The notes beneath the pieces are model-generated. The model was not told the DNA's origin. It worked only from the letters and a program-made list of their open reading frames with translations, and did no database searches. 64,000 bases of DNA from Salegentibacter tibetensis (lineage in GTDB: Bacteria > Bacteroidota > Bacteroidia > Flavobacteriales > Flavobacteriaceae): NCBI RefSeq assembly GCF_020164485.1, contig NZ_JAIQZA010000002.1, positions 1 through 64,000 of the forward strand, in the 5' to 3' direction. This document shows, in pieces, positions 18,900 to 26,451 of this stretch (positions are counted from its first letter, which is position 1; the number at the start of each line of letters is the position of its first letter). Both the position numbers and the translations under genes were made by a program.

Positions 18900-19037
18900 G
18901 TTTTTAGACCCGTGTCCTATTTTTCACCCGTAACTTTATGATTTTCATAAGAAAATGAAAAGGAACTTAGTGTCTAAAAAATAGTATTTTAGTGCTATTA
19001 TTTTAGCACACTTAACCGAAGAATCTAGTTAACATTT

Positions 19038-21695
19038 ATGATAGAATCTGATACCTCTAAACTCTCCGAAGAGGACTTAGACATTCTTAAGAATTACGCA
19101 CAGGGCATTATTAGGACCGTTCGTGAGCCTTTATTGGTAATAGACCAACATAAGAATGTTGTGGACTATAATGCTAATTTCAAGAAAAAATTTAAAGTTA
19201 GAGGAGAAAGCGAGGATGGAGTTTCGGTTTTTGCTTTTAATCAAAATCAGTTGGATACGCCCGAATTCAGGGAAATTCTGGAAGACCTGGAAAACGATGG
19301 TAATGCCTTAAATGAAAAAACTATTCGGGTACAACTTCCGGAGAACGATAAAAAAGGTTTTACTGTTAATGCTTCTGTACTTTCTTTACCAAATGGAAGC
19401 TCATTATTCTTATTCAGTTTTAAAAAACTAAAGAAGATTGGGAATCTATCCCGACAGGAGAAAGTTTTCAATAGAATTGTTGAGAAAATACTTTCTAATG
19501 CTCCTGCATCCATTTGCATACTAAAGGGACCTGAACATATTTTTGAAGTTGCTAACGAGAATTATCTTAAACTGGTTGGACACAGAAATATTATTGGAAA
19601 AAGCGTGAAAGAGGCGCTGCCCGAAGTTGGGAGCCAGGGTTTCTTAGAGCTTTTAGATAACGTTTATTCTAGCGGGGAGGCATATGTTGGTGACGAAATT
19701 CTTATAAAACTGAATGTAGGTAACCGAAAATTTAAAAATTCTTATCTAAATTTTGTTTATGAACCCACCCGAAACCAAAAGGGTGATGTAGATGGGGTTT
19801 TTGTTCACGCAATAGATGTGACCGAGCAGGTTAAGGCACGTAAAACAGTTGAAGATAGTGAAACGCGTTTAAGGGATGTAATCAATACCGTGCCCGCCAT
19901 TATCTGGATTACTGATATTAACGGGCAAAGTGTTTTTCTCAATAAAAACTGGTATAGCTATACCGGTCAGGGCCAGAAGGCAGCAGAAGGTATGGGTTGG
20001 TTAGATGCTATCCACCCCGAGGACAGAAAACAAGCTGAATTTGCTTTTTTGGAAGGCCACGACCAAAAGAAAGCTTACACGATAAACTTTAGATTACGCA
20101 ATAAAAAAGGTGAACACCGCTGGGTTTTAGATAAAGCCAGCCCAAAGTTTGATGCCGAGGGTAAGTACGAAGGGATGATAGGTACCGTGGTAGATGTACA
20201 CGAAGAAAAAATTAAAGAGCACCTGGTACGGGAAAAAGAACACCGTATGCAGGGAATTGTAAAAGAAGCAACCGTGGCTACGGCAATTTATACAGGACTC
20301 GATATGAATATTGAGCTGGCTAACGATGCTATGATTGATCTTTGGGGTAAAGACCAATCGGTTTTAGGAAAGACACTTAATCAGGCTTTACCCGAGTTAG
20401 AAGGACAACCATTTGGCGGGATTCTCGAAAATGTATACAAAACCGGGGAAACCTATTGGGGAAAAGAAGATCGGGTGGACCTTCGAAAAGATGGTAAAAT
20501 GCAAACCGGCTTTTACAATTTCACATACAAACCGCTACGTGACAAAAACGGGGAAATCTACGGAATTTTGAATATGGCTATAGATGTAACCGATTCGGTT
20601 AAATCTAAAATGTTGCTAAAGGAAAGCGAATTTCACTTCAGGCAAATGGCCGATTTAATGCCGGGGATGGTTTCTAAAACCGATGGCAGAGGAAGTGATA
20701 TATATTTCAATAAAAACTGGTTGGATTTTACAGGACACAATAGTGAACAACTTAAAGAAATTGGCTGGGTGGAATATATTCATCCCGAAGAAAAAGAAAC
20801 CTATGTAGAAGCCTGGGATAATTGTTTAGATACCGGCTGTAATTTGGAAATGCAGCTACGTTTAAAGAATAAAGCAGGAAAATATATTTGGCATTTAAGC
20901 CGGTGTGAAGCCGTGAAGGAGGATGATGGTACTGTGAAAATGTGGATTGCCGCAAACACTGAAATCGACAAAATTAAGGAAGAAGAAAAGCGTAAAGAAG
21001 AATTCTTGAAAATGGTAAGCCACGAGTTAAAAACTCCTATTACCTCAATAAAAGGTTACGTACAGCTCCTACTGGGCTTGCTTAAAAAAGAGCAGGAAGA
21101 AGAGGCTTCAAACCTACCCTTAAAACCTTCTTTAGAACGAATAAACCACCAGGTTTCCAGATTAACCCGTTTGATTTCTGAAATACTTGATCTTTCCAGG
21201 GTTCGGGAAAATCAACTGGAATTGAAAACGGAAAAATTCAATTTAAATGATTTGGTGGCAGAGACTATTCAGGATATAAATTACACAAATACGCAGCATA
21301 AAATATCTTTAGAAAGTGAGGTGCAATGTTACGTGAGTGCCGATAGAGATAGAATTGGCCAGGTAATCATAAATTTTGTGATGAACGCCATTAAATATTC
21401 CCCCGGAAGCCAGGAAATAAATGTGAGAATTTCAAAAGAATCTGATTGTGAAGTAAAAGTAAGTGTAAAAGATTTCGGGATTGGAATAGGTAAGGAAAAC
21501 CACAAAAAGATCTTTAAAAGGTTTTATCGTGTTGGGGTAAAAGGAGAAGAAACTTATTCAGGTTTTGGAATTGGATTGTATTTAGCCAACGAAATTATAG
21601 AAAGACATAACGGAGAAATAAAATTAAAAAGTAAGTTAGGCGAAGGTTCAGAGTTTTCATTTATTCTGAACGCTGCACAAATTACTTCTAATTAA
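19038..21695 (+). CDS. Multi-PAS soluble sensor histidine kinase
   Basis: This 885-residue cytoplasmic hybrid of about five PAS domains (roughly 15-130, 145-265, 275-395, 400-520 and 530-650) feeds into a HisKA/HATPase_c kinase. The phosphoacceptor is His662 in SHELKTP. The ATP-binding lid shows the N-box NFVMNAIKYSP, the G1 box DFGIGIG and the G2 box GFGIGLYLANEI. No membrane segment or signal peptide is present, so it senses an internal signal such as redox state or a small ligand. The receiver-only gene starts six bases after its stop and is the obvious partner. Confidence 0.92.
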   Translation: MIESDTSKLSEEDLDILKNYAQGIIRTVREPLLVIDQHKNVVDYNANFKKKFKVRGESEDGVSVFAFNQNQLDTPEFREILEDLENDGNALNEKTIRVQLPENDKKGFTVNASVLSLPNGSSLFLFSFKKLKKIGNLSRQEKVFNRIVEKILSNAPASICILKGPEHIFEVANENYLKLVGHRNIIGKSVKEALPEVGSQGFLELLDNVYSSGEAYVGDEILIKLNVGNRKFKNSYLNFVYEPTRNQKGDVDGVFVHAIDVTEQVKARKTVEDSETRLRDVINTVPAIIWITDINGQSVFLNKNWYSYTGQGQKAAEGMGWLDAIHPEDRKQAEFAFLEGHDQKKAYTINFRLRNKKGEHRWVLDKASPKFDAEGKYEGMIGTVVDVHEEKIKEHLVREKEHRMQGIVKEATVATAIYTGLDMNIELANDAMIDLWGKDQSVLGKTLNQALPELEGQPFGGILENVYKTGETYWGKEDRVDLRKDGKMQTGFYNFTYKPLRDKNGEIYGILNMAIDVTDSVKSKMLLKESEFHFRQMADLMPGMVSKTDGRGSDIYFNKNWLDFTGHNSEQLKEIGWVEYIHPEEKETYVEAWDNCLDTGCNLEMQLRLKNKAGKYIWHLSRCEAVKEDDGTVKMWIAANTEIDKIKEEEKRKEEFLKMVSHELKTPITSIKGYVQLLLGLLKKEQEEEASNLPLKPSLERINHQVSRLTRLISEILDLSRVRENQLELKTEKFNLNDLVAETIQDINYTNTQHKISLESEVQCYVSADRDRIGQVIINFVMNAIKYSPGSQEINVRISKESDCEVKVSVKDFGIGIGKENHKKIFKRFYRVGVKGEETYSGFGIGLYLANEIIERHNGEIKLKSKLGEGSEFSFILNAAQITSN

Positions 21696-21700
21696 AATAT

Positions 21701-22078
21701 ATGGAAAAAACGACAAAAATTCTAGTGGTAGATGATGATTCGGGAATTGGAGAAATGCTAAAAACATTGCTGGAATTTTACGGTTATGAGGTAATGGTTA
21801 CCGAAAAACCACTTATGGCTGAAGAATTAATTCAGAAGGAAAATATAGATATCGTACTTTTAGATATGTTAATATCTGGTGTGGACGGAACCGATGTTTG
21901 TGCCGGAATAAGGCGGAATCATGAAATTACAGAAACCCCTATATTGATGATGTCGGCTTTACACGATGCCGGTCCTAAATGTAAGGATGCTGGTGCTAAC
22001 GATTTTATAGCAAAGCCATTTGAGGTAGAAGAGCTTACCGAAAAAATAGAGGAAATCCTTGCTTCGGATAAGGAATAG
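21701..22078 (+). CDS. Single-domain response regulator (CheY-like)
   Basis: This 125-residue receiver domain has no output domain. The acidic pocket is Asp11-Asp13 (VVDDD), the phosphoacceptor Asp55 (LLDM), the switch Ser85 (MMSAL) and the conserved Lys105 (AKPF). It is tightly coupled to the upstream multi-PAS kinase. With no DNA-binding domain it must act through protein contact, perhaps in a phosphorelay or by binding a target enzyme. The next gene, an S24-type repressor, has its own promoter, so a functional link to it is not established. Confidence 0.92.
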   Translation: MEKTTKILVVDDDSGIGEMLKTLLEFYGYEVMVTEKPLMAEELIQKENIDIVLLDMLISGVDGTDVCAGIRRNHEITETPILMMSALHDAGPKCKDAGANDFIAKPFEVEELTEKIEEILASDKE

Positions 22079-22091
22079 CAACACATTTCTC

Positions 22092-22122
22092 TTGTAAGTA
22101 TGGAATTTATCCAATACATTTG
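22092..22122 (+). promoter_or_regulatory. Promoter of the S24 repressor gene
   Basis: TTG at 22092-22094 and TACATTTG at 22115-22122, separated by 20 bases, match the Bacteroidetes sigma consensus TTG/TAnnTTTG. The -7 element straddles the left arm and loop of the inverted repeat described next. Transcription would start near 22129, upstream of the chosen ATG. Confidence 0.65.
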
Positions 22123-22142
22123 ATTATTATTGGATAAATTCC
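22102..22142. promoter_or_regulatory. Perfect inverted repeat, likely operator of the S24 repressor
   Basis: The arms GGAATTTATCCAATA and TATTGGATAAATTCC are exact reverse complements of 15 bases with an 11-base spacer. The structure covers the -7 promoter element and the expected transcription start. Binding of a dimeric repressor here would shut off its own gene. No T-run follows, so a terminator is unlikely. Confidence 0.7.
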
Positions 22143-22156
22143 TAAACATTAGAATT

Positions 22157-22930
22157 ATGGGGCAACCACCATCTATTGAAATCAAACATTTTAAAGAAGT
22201 ACGGGAAGAAAATAACTTCACGCAATCTGAATTTGCCGAACTTTTGGGAATCAAAAACTCTACGGCCGATATTGAGCGTGGCCGCACCAAACTTTCTGGA
22301 AAAGTGGTGGCCGAGCTTTTAAGTCAGTTTGGGATTAATCCCTTATGGCTTTTTGGGCAAAATGGGCAAAAATATTTGCAGTTAAGCAAAGGAGATGTAA
22401 GCCCAAAAGTAGTTACTGTAGATTCTTCAGATAATGAGAATATGGTGATGGTGAATCAAAAAGCCGCTGCCGGGTATCCTCATAATGTTCAGGATGTGGA
22501 ATGGTATCAGCAATTACCAGCTTTTGATATTCCGCTGCCGGAATTTAGAAATGCTACTTACCGCGGCTTTCAGGTTGAAGGAGATAGTATGTTGCCTAAT
22601 TATTATCCCAACGAATGGGTTCTTGCCAAGGCCGTGCCCGACCTGGACCAGGCCAGTAACAATAAAATATATGTGGTGGTTTTACAGGATTCTGTCCTGG
22701 TTAAAAAACTTCAGAAGTTACCCGATGTTTCTAAAGTGCTTTTAATTTCCCTAAATGAAGAATATCTTCCTATAGAAGTTAATATTAATGAAATACAGGA
22801 ACTCTGGCAGGTAAATTCTAAACTTACTTTTAACCTTGATAATCCTTCAGAAAGCGGACTTTTTAGAGAGTTAAAACAATCTATGGAAGATTTGAAGCGA
22901 GAGCTTAGATCCTTTAAAAAACAAGCATAA
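22157..22930 (+). CDS. XRE-type transcriptional repressor with S24/LexA-like peptidase domain
   Basis: An N-terminal Cro/CI-type helix-turn-helix (residues about 8-65, TQSEFAELLGIKNSTADIE) is joined to an S24 self-cleavage domain. The likely cleavage site is Ala105-Gly106 (KAAAGYP). The catalytic Ser144 is in EGDSM and the Lys around 183-184 in VLVKKL. This is the build of phage CI-like and LexA-like repressors that respond to DNA damage. The ATG at 22157 is chosen because the upstream TTG of the longer frame lies inside the inverted repeat and at the predicted transcription start. Autoregulation through that repeat is inferred. Confidence 0.88.
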   Translation: MGQPPSIEIKHFKEVREENNFTQSEFAELLGIKNSTADIERGRTKLSGKVVAELLSQFGINPLWLFGQNGQKYLQLSKGDVSPKVVTVDSSDNENMVMVNQKAAAGYPHNVQDVEWYQQLPAFDIPLPEFRNATYRGFQVEGDSMLPNYYPNEWVLAKAVPDLDQASNNKIYVVVLQDSVLVKKLQKLPDVSKVLLISLNEEYLPIEVNINEIQELWQVNSKLTFNLDNPSESGLFRELKQSMEDLKRELRSFKKQA

Positions 22931-22933
22931 ATA

Positions 22934-22971
22934 AAAATATCCTTTTTGAAATAAATCAAAAAGGATATTTT
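22934..22971. terminator. Terminator after the repressor gene
   Basis: Perfect 16-base arms (AAAATATCCTTTTTGA and its complement) enclose six bases, three bases after the repressor stop and before a convergent small lipoprotein gene. Confidence 0.75.
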
Positions 22972-22995
22972 CTTTGGTTGGTTAGACTTTAGATC

Positions 22996-23157
22996 CTACA
23001 TATCATCTGTAGCATCATCAATTGCGTCGCCTACATCATCTGCAGCATCTTCAATGTCATCTGCAGCTCGTTCCACACCAGATTTTTCTTCTCTACAAGA
23101 GGTGAAAACCGCAGCGGTACTAAAAGTAATTGCGAGCATTAAAATTAATTTTTTCAT
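22996..23157 (-). CDS. Tiny acidic lipoprotein, 53 residues
   Basis: This short gene encodes MKKLILMLAITFSTAAVFTSC followed by an acidic tail. The lipobox Cys is at residue 21. The mature part has Asp/Ala-rich repeats (DDIEDAADDVGDAIDDATDD) that closely resemble those of the next gene upstream on the same strand, so the two are paralogues. The tail is likely an amphipathic helix displayed in the periplasm or bound to the outer membrane. A conserved coding pattern, lipobox and paralogue support the gene despite its size. Function unknown; entericidin-like proteins are a superficial comparison only. Confidence 0.75.
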   Translation of the reverse strand: MKKLILMLAITFSTAAVFTSCREEKSGVERAADDIEDAADDVGDAIDDATDDM

Positions 23158-23184
23158 AGTTCTAAATTTAGTTATTAAAAAGGA

Positions 23185-23430
23185 TTAGTAGTCGTCGTTA
23201 CCGTCAAACTCGTCCTCAACTTCATTTGCAGCATCTTCGATCGCGTTTCCGGCATCGTCTACAGCATCTTCGATATCGTTTCCAACATCGTCCATATTGT
23301 CGTGCATGTCATCCATATCGTCATGCATTTCTCTCTCTATTTGGTTTTCTTCTTCATTAACCTCGCGGCACGAAGTAAGAGCAGTACTCAGAGTAAAAAA
23401 CAAAGCGAATATTAAAATTGATCTCTTCAT
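23185..23430 (-). CDS. Small acidic repeat lipoprotein
   Basis: This 81-residue lipoprotein has the lipobox LTSC (Cys21). The mature part begins REVNEEEN and continues with short Met/His/Asp repeats (MHDDMDDMHDNMDD), then Asp/Ala repeats (DIEDAVDDAGNAIEDAANE) almost identical in pattern to the smaller lipoprotein 27 bases downstream. The heptad-like spacing suggests a long acidic amphipathic helix. The His/Met/Asp cluster could bind divalent metals, which is only inference. The sequence TAATTTTG upstream (23460-23467 read leftwards) fits a -7 promoter element. Confidence 0.8.
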   Translation of the reverse strand: MKRSILIFALFFTLSTALTSCREVNEEENQIEREMHDDMDDMHDNMDDVGNDIEDAVDDAGNAIEDAANEVEDEFDGNDDY

Positions 23431-23561
23431 AAGCCTGGTTATTTCTAGTTTGTCTATAACAAAATTAGAGATGTAAAAGTGTATTTTAACATGAATAATA
23501 TTAAAACTTTCTTAAAACATCAATAAGAATGACTAAAAAGTAACCGTTTGTCTAATATATT

Positions 23562-23792
23562 TTAATTGTCATCAATTTTGTCAATCTCTTTGTCAATTTC
23601 TTTATTTACTTTTCCGTCAACTTTTTCCCCTGCACGCTCCAGTATCCCTTTGCGTTCTTCAGGCTCTGCAGTTTTCTCTTTTTCAACTTCAACTTCCTTA
23701 ACCACGGTTTCCTTTTCTGTAGTCTCACGGCAAGAGGTGAAGCTCATTGCGGTAAACAGTAAAATTACTCCAGTAATAAGTACTCGTTTCAT
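23562..23792 (-). CDS. Small charged lipoprotein
   Basis: This is the third small lipoprotein in the row: 76 residues, lipobox FTSC (Cys21) followed by RETTEKE, the same lipobox-plus-Arg-Glu start as the other two. The mature part alternates Glu and Lys (VVKEVEVEKEK, VNKEIDKEIDK) and should form a charged helix or coiled coil. TAATTTCG upstream (23819-23826 read leftwards) resembles a -7 promoter element. The shared SCRE start suggests common ancestry and localisation with its two neighbours. Function unknown. Confidence 0.78.
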   Translation of the reverse strand: MKRVLITGVILLFTAMSFTSCRETTEKETVVKEVEVEKEKTAEPEERKGILERAGEKVDGKVNKEIDKEIDKIDDN

Positions 23793-23864
23793 AATCTTTA
23801 ATTTATTGATTTATACACCGAAATTACAATATAAATGTTAGGTGCATTTATTTTTTAGGAAACT

Positions 23865-25112
23865 TTAGCTAAACCCGGGTGAGGTCTTTAGGTAATTAAT
23901 CACAGTTTTAGTAGCGCCGGTATTACTGTTTATAAAATGCCCGGCAATCATTCCGGTTTTTCTCCTAAAATCTTCATTCCCTACAAGTTTATCTACCACC
24001 TCAATAAATTCTTCTGAATTTTCTACGGAAAATAAACCAGCTAGCTGTCTTAGACGAATAGCTTCCGGGAAGTTTTTATAGTTCTTACCAATTACCACCG
24101 GAATGCCAAAAGTAGCAGGTTCCAGGATATTATGTAGCCCGGTATTCCCTGCAGCACCACCTACATAAGCAATATTGGCATAGCTGTAAACCTTGCCAAG
24201 CAAACCAATGGTATCCAATATTAAAACTTCAAAACTTTCCAAGTCCTGGTTTTCCCTTTCTGAATATCGAATAGTTTTCTTTTTAATTTTTTGTTCCAGC
24301 GCCTTTATTTTCTCTTCCTTGATCTCGTGAGGGGCAATTATTACTTTGATTTTTTCTGAAGTAGTATTGATAAAAGAAAGCAAAATTTCTTCATCTTCGG
24401 GCCAGGTACTTCCGGCTACCAGGCAGGTCTTACTATTTATAAATTTTTCAGCAAAATCAAGTTTGTTATTATATTGAATTTGTCTTGAAACCCGATCAAA
24501 ACGAGTGTCGCCACTAAGTGTAATATTATTAAAGCCAATAGTTTTAAGTAGCTCTACCGAAGCTTCATTTTGAACAAAAAAATGATCAAAATTTGATAAA
24601 GCTTTTCGCATAAAGCTTCCGTAGGGCTTAAAATAGACCTGGTTTTCCCTAAAAGCACCCGAGACCAATAAACTTTTAATGTTTCGATTTTTTAATTCAG
24701 CCAGAAAATTCGGCCAGATTTCATATTTAATGAAAAAAGCAATTTTCGGTTTTACAATTTCTAAAAAACGCTGTGCGTTTTTCCTGGTATCCAGCGGAAG
24801 ATAGGTAATCACATTGGCTAAAGGATGATTTTTCTTGTTTTCGTAACCTGAAGGGGAGAAGAAAGTGATTAAGATTTTATACTTCGGAAATTCTTTTTTT
24901 ACTTCTTCAATTATAGGCAAAGCCTGTTCAAATTCTCCCAGTGAAGCCGCGTGAAACCATAAATAGTCTGAAGAAGGATCTATTTCTGTTTCCAGTTTAT
25001 CGAAAACCGATTTTCGACCTTCGGTAAATAATTTGAGTTTATGGCTAAACCTGCCGGCCAGTGGTAGCGCTTTTTCGGCAATTTTTGTCGCTAAGTTGTA
25101 AAGTGGTTTCAA
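23865..25112 (-). CDS. waaA: 3-deoxy-D-manno-octulosonic acid (Kdo) transferase
   Basis: This GT30 family glycosyltransferase attaches Kdo from CMP-Kdo to the lipid A precursor at the inner membrane, an essential step of LPS assembly. The N-terminal domain has the catalytic Glu60 in ASLGEFEQ. The C-terminal nucleotide-binding domain shows VAGSTWPEDEE, APHEIKEE and GGAAGNTGLHNILEPATFG. The length of 415 residues is normal. It is monocistronic, divergent from the aminotransferase gene, with a promoter candidate just upstream. Confidence 0.95.
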   Translation of the reverse strand: MKPLYNLATKIAEKALPLAGRFSHKLKLFTEGRKSVFDKLETEIDPSSDYLWFHAASLGEFEQALPIIEEVKKEFPKYKILITFFSPSGYENKKNHPLANVITYLPLDTRKNAQRFLEIVKPKIAFFIKYEIWPNFLAELKNRNIKSLLVSGAFRENQVYFKPYGSFMRKALSNFDHFFVQNEASVELLKTIGFNNITLSGDTRFDRVSRQIQYNNKLDFAEKFINSKTCLVAGSTWPEDEEILLSFINTTSEKIKVIIAPHEIKEEKIKALEQKIKKKTIRYSERENQDLESFEVLILDTIGLLGKVYSYANIAYVGGAAGNTGLHNILEPATFGIPVVIGKNYKNFPEAIRLRQLAGLFSVENSEEFIEVVDKLVGNEDFRRKTGMIAGHFINSNTGATKTVINYLKTSPGFS

Positions 25113-25130
25113 AATAACTGATTTCTAATG

Positions 25131-25164
25131 CGAAAATAGGCCTTTAATTAAAATTGATTGGCAA
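25131..25164 (-). promoter_or_regulatory. Candidate promoter of the Kdo transferase gene
   Basis: Reading leftwards, TTG (25164-25162) is separated by 23 bases from TATTTTCG (25138-25131), one mismatch from TAnnTTTG. It overlaps the -33 element of the divergent promoter. Confidence 0.4.
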
Positions 25165-25188
25165 TAGGGTGCTTATTTCGTATTTTCG
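25158..25188 (+). promoter_or_regulatory. Candidate promoter of the DegT aminotransferase gene
   Basis: TTG at 25158-25160 lies 20 bases before TATTTTCG at 25181-25188, one mismatch from the Bacteroidetes -7 consensus. It gives a leader of about 110 bases. Confidence 0.45.
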
Positions 25189-25307
25189 TGGCATTCAAAA
25201 AAAAATACATGAAACCAGCATAATACTGGACCCAAAAATTGACAACACACAGGGGCATAATTATTAGCTCGTGCCTAATTCAAAAATGGGATAAAAATTA
25301 TAACTAG

Positions 25308-26441
25308 ATGAGAAAGATACAAATGGTTGATCTTAAGGGTCAATATGAGGGGATAAAAGATCAGGTAAATACTTCTTTTCAGGAAGTGATAGAAAATGCA
25401 GCATTTATAAACGGTCCTGAAGTTCAGCAATTTCAGAAAGAACTGGAAGATTATCTTCAGGTGAAAAACGTCATTCCCTGCGCAAACGGTACCGATGCTC
25501 TGCAAATCGCAATGATGGGACTCGGTTTAAAACCGGGAGACGAAGTTATTACTGCCGACTTTACTTTTGCCGCAACTGTTGAGGTAATAGCGCTCCTTCA
25601 ACTAACACCGGTTCTTGTAGATGTTGAACCCGGTAGTTTCAATATTGATCCCGAAGCCATTAAAAAAGCGATCACCCCAAAAACTAAAGCGATTGTTCCT
25701 GTGCATCTTTTTGGACAGGCTGCCAATATGGGTGCGATTATGAAAATTGCAGAAGAACACAATCTTTTTGTGATTGAAGATAACGCACAAGCCATTGGCG
25801 GGAATTATCATTCACCAAATGGGAAAACTTACAAAACGGGGGCAATTGGACATATTGGGGCAACTTCGTTCTTCCCTTCTAAAAACTTGGGCTGCTATGG
25901 CGATGGCGGTGCGATCTTTACCAATGATGATAAATTAGCACATACTATTCGAGGCATCGTTAACCACGGAATGTACGAGCGTTATCATCACGATGTTGTA
26001 GGTGTTAATTCGCGATTGGATAGTTTGCAGGCAGCTGTTTTGCGGGCCAAACTTCCAAAGCTTGATTCTTATAATGAAGCCAGAAGGAAATCGGCTGATA
26101 AGTATTCGGAAGCTTTTAAAGGTCAGGAAGATGTAATTACACCGGTAAGGCTAAACGAAGATGATACGCACGTGTACCATCAATATACCCTTAAAATTAA
26201 AAATGAGAAGCGTGACGCGCTAGCCAAACACCTTCAGGAAAAAGGAATTCCATTCGGTATTTATTATCCAATTCCCCTGCACAAGCAAAAAGCTTATGCA
26301 GATTCTAGATATAATGAAGCCGATTTCCCGGTGACCAATCAGTTGGTTCAGGAAGTACTTTCGCTCCCGATGCATACCGAATTGGATGCTGAACAAATTG
26401 AGTATATAACCGGAACAATCAAAGAATTTTTAAACGCTTAA
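25308..26441 (+). CDS. DegT/DnrJ/EryC1/StrS family aminotransferase
   Basis: This is a PLP-dependent sugar aminotransferase-like enzyme. It has the fold-type I layout with the cofactor Lys192 in FFPSKNLG followed by the family's CYGDGGA. EDNAQAIGG carries the Asp that contacts the pyridine nitrogen, and NSRLDSLQAAVL is the conserved substrate/dimer motif. Such enzymes make amino sugars for surface glycans. The exact nucleotide-sugar substrate cannot be assigned, and no other sugar genes are adjacent. The 377-residue length is typical. The amidohydrolase gene starts ten bases after its stop, so they may be co-transcribed. Confidence 0.92.
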   Translation: MRKIQMVDLKGQYEGIKDQVNTSFQEVIENAAFINGPEVQQFQKELEDYLQVKNVIPCANGTDALQIAMMGLGLKPGDEVITADFTFAATVEVIALLQLTPVLVDVEPGSFNIDPEAIKKAITPKTKAIVPVHLFGQAANMGAIMKIAEEHNLFVIEDNAQAIGGNYHSPNGKTYKTGAIGHIGATSFFPSKNLGCYGDGGAIFTNDDKLAHTIRGIVNHGMYERYHHDVVGVNSRLDSLQAAVLRAKLPKLDSYNEARRKSADKYSEAFKGQEDVITPVRLNEDDTHVYHQYTLKIKNEKRDALAKHLQEKGIPFGIYYPIPLHKQKAYADSRYNEADFPVTNQLVQEVLSLPMHTELDAEQIEYITGTIKEFLNA

Positions 26442-26451
26442 AACTTTAAAT

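Noticed and set aside
21919-22290. 123-codon minus-strand frame across the response regulator end and the repressor start
   Set aside because: It spans the palindromic operator and two real genes on the other strand.
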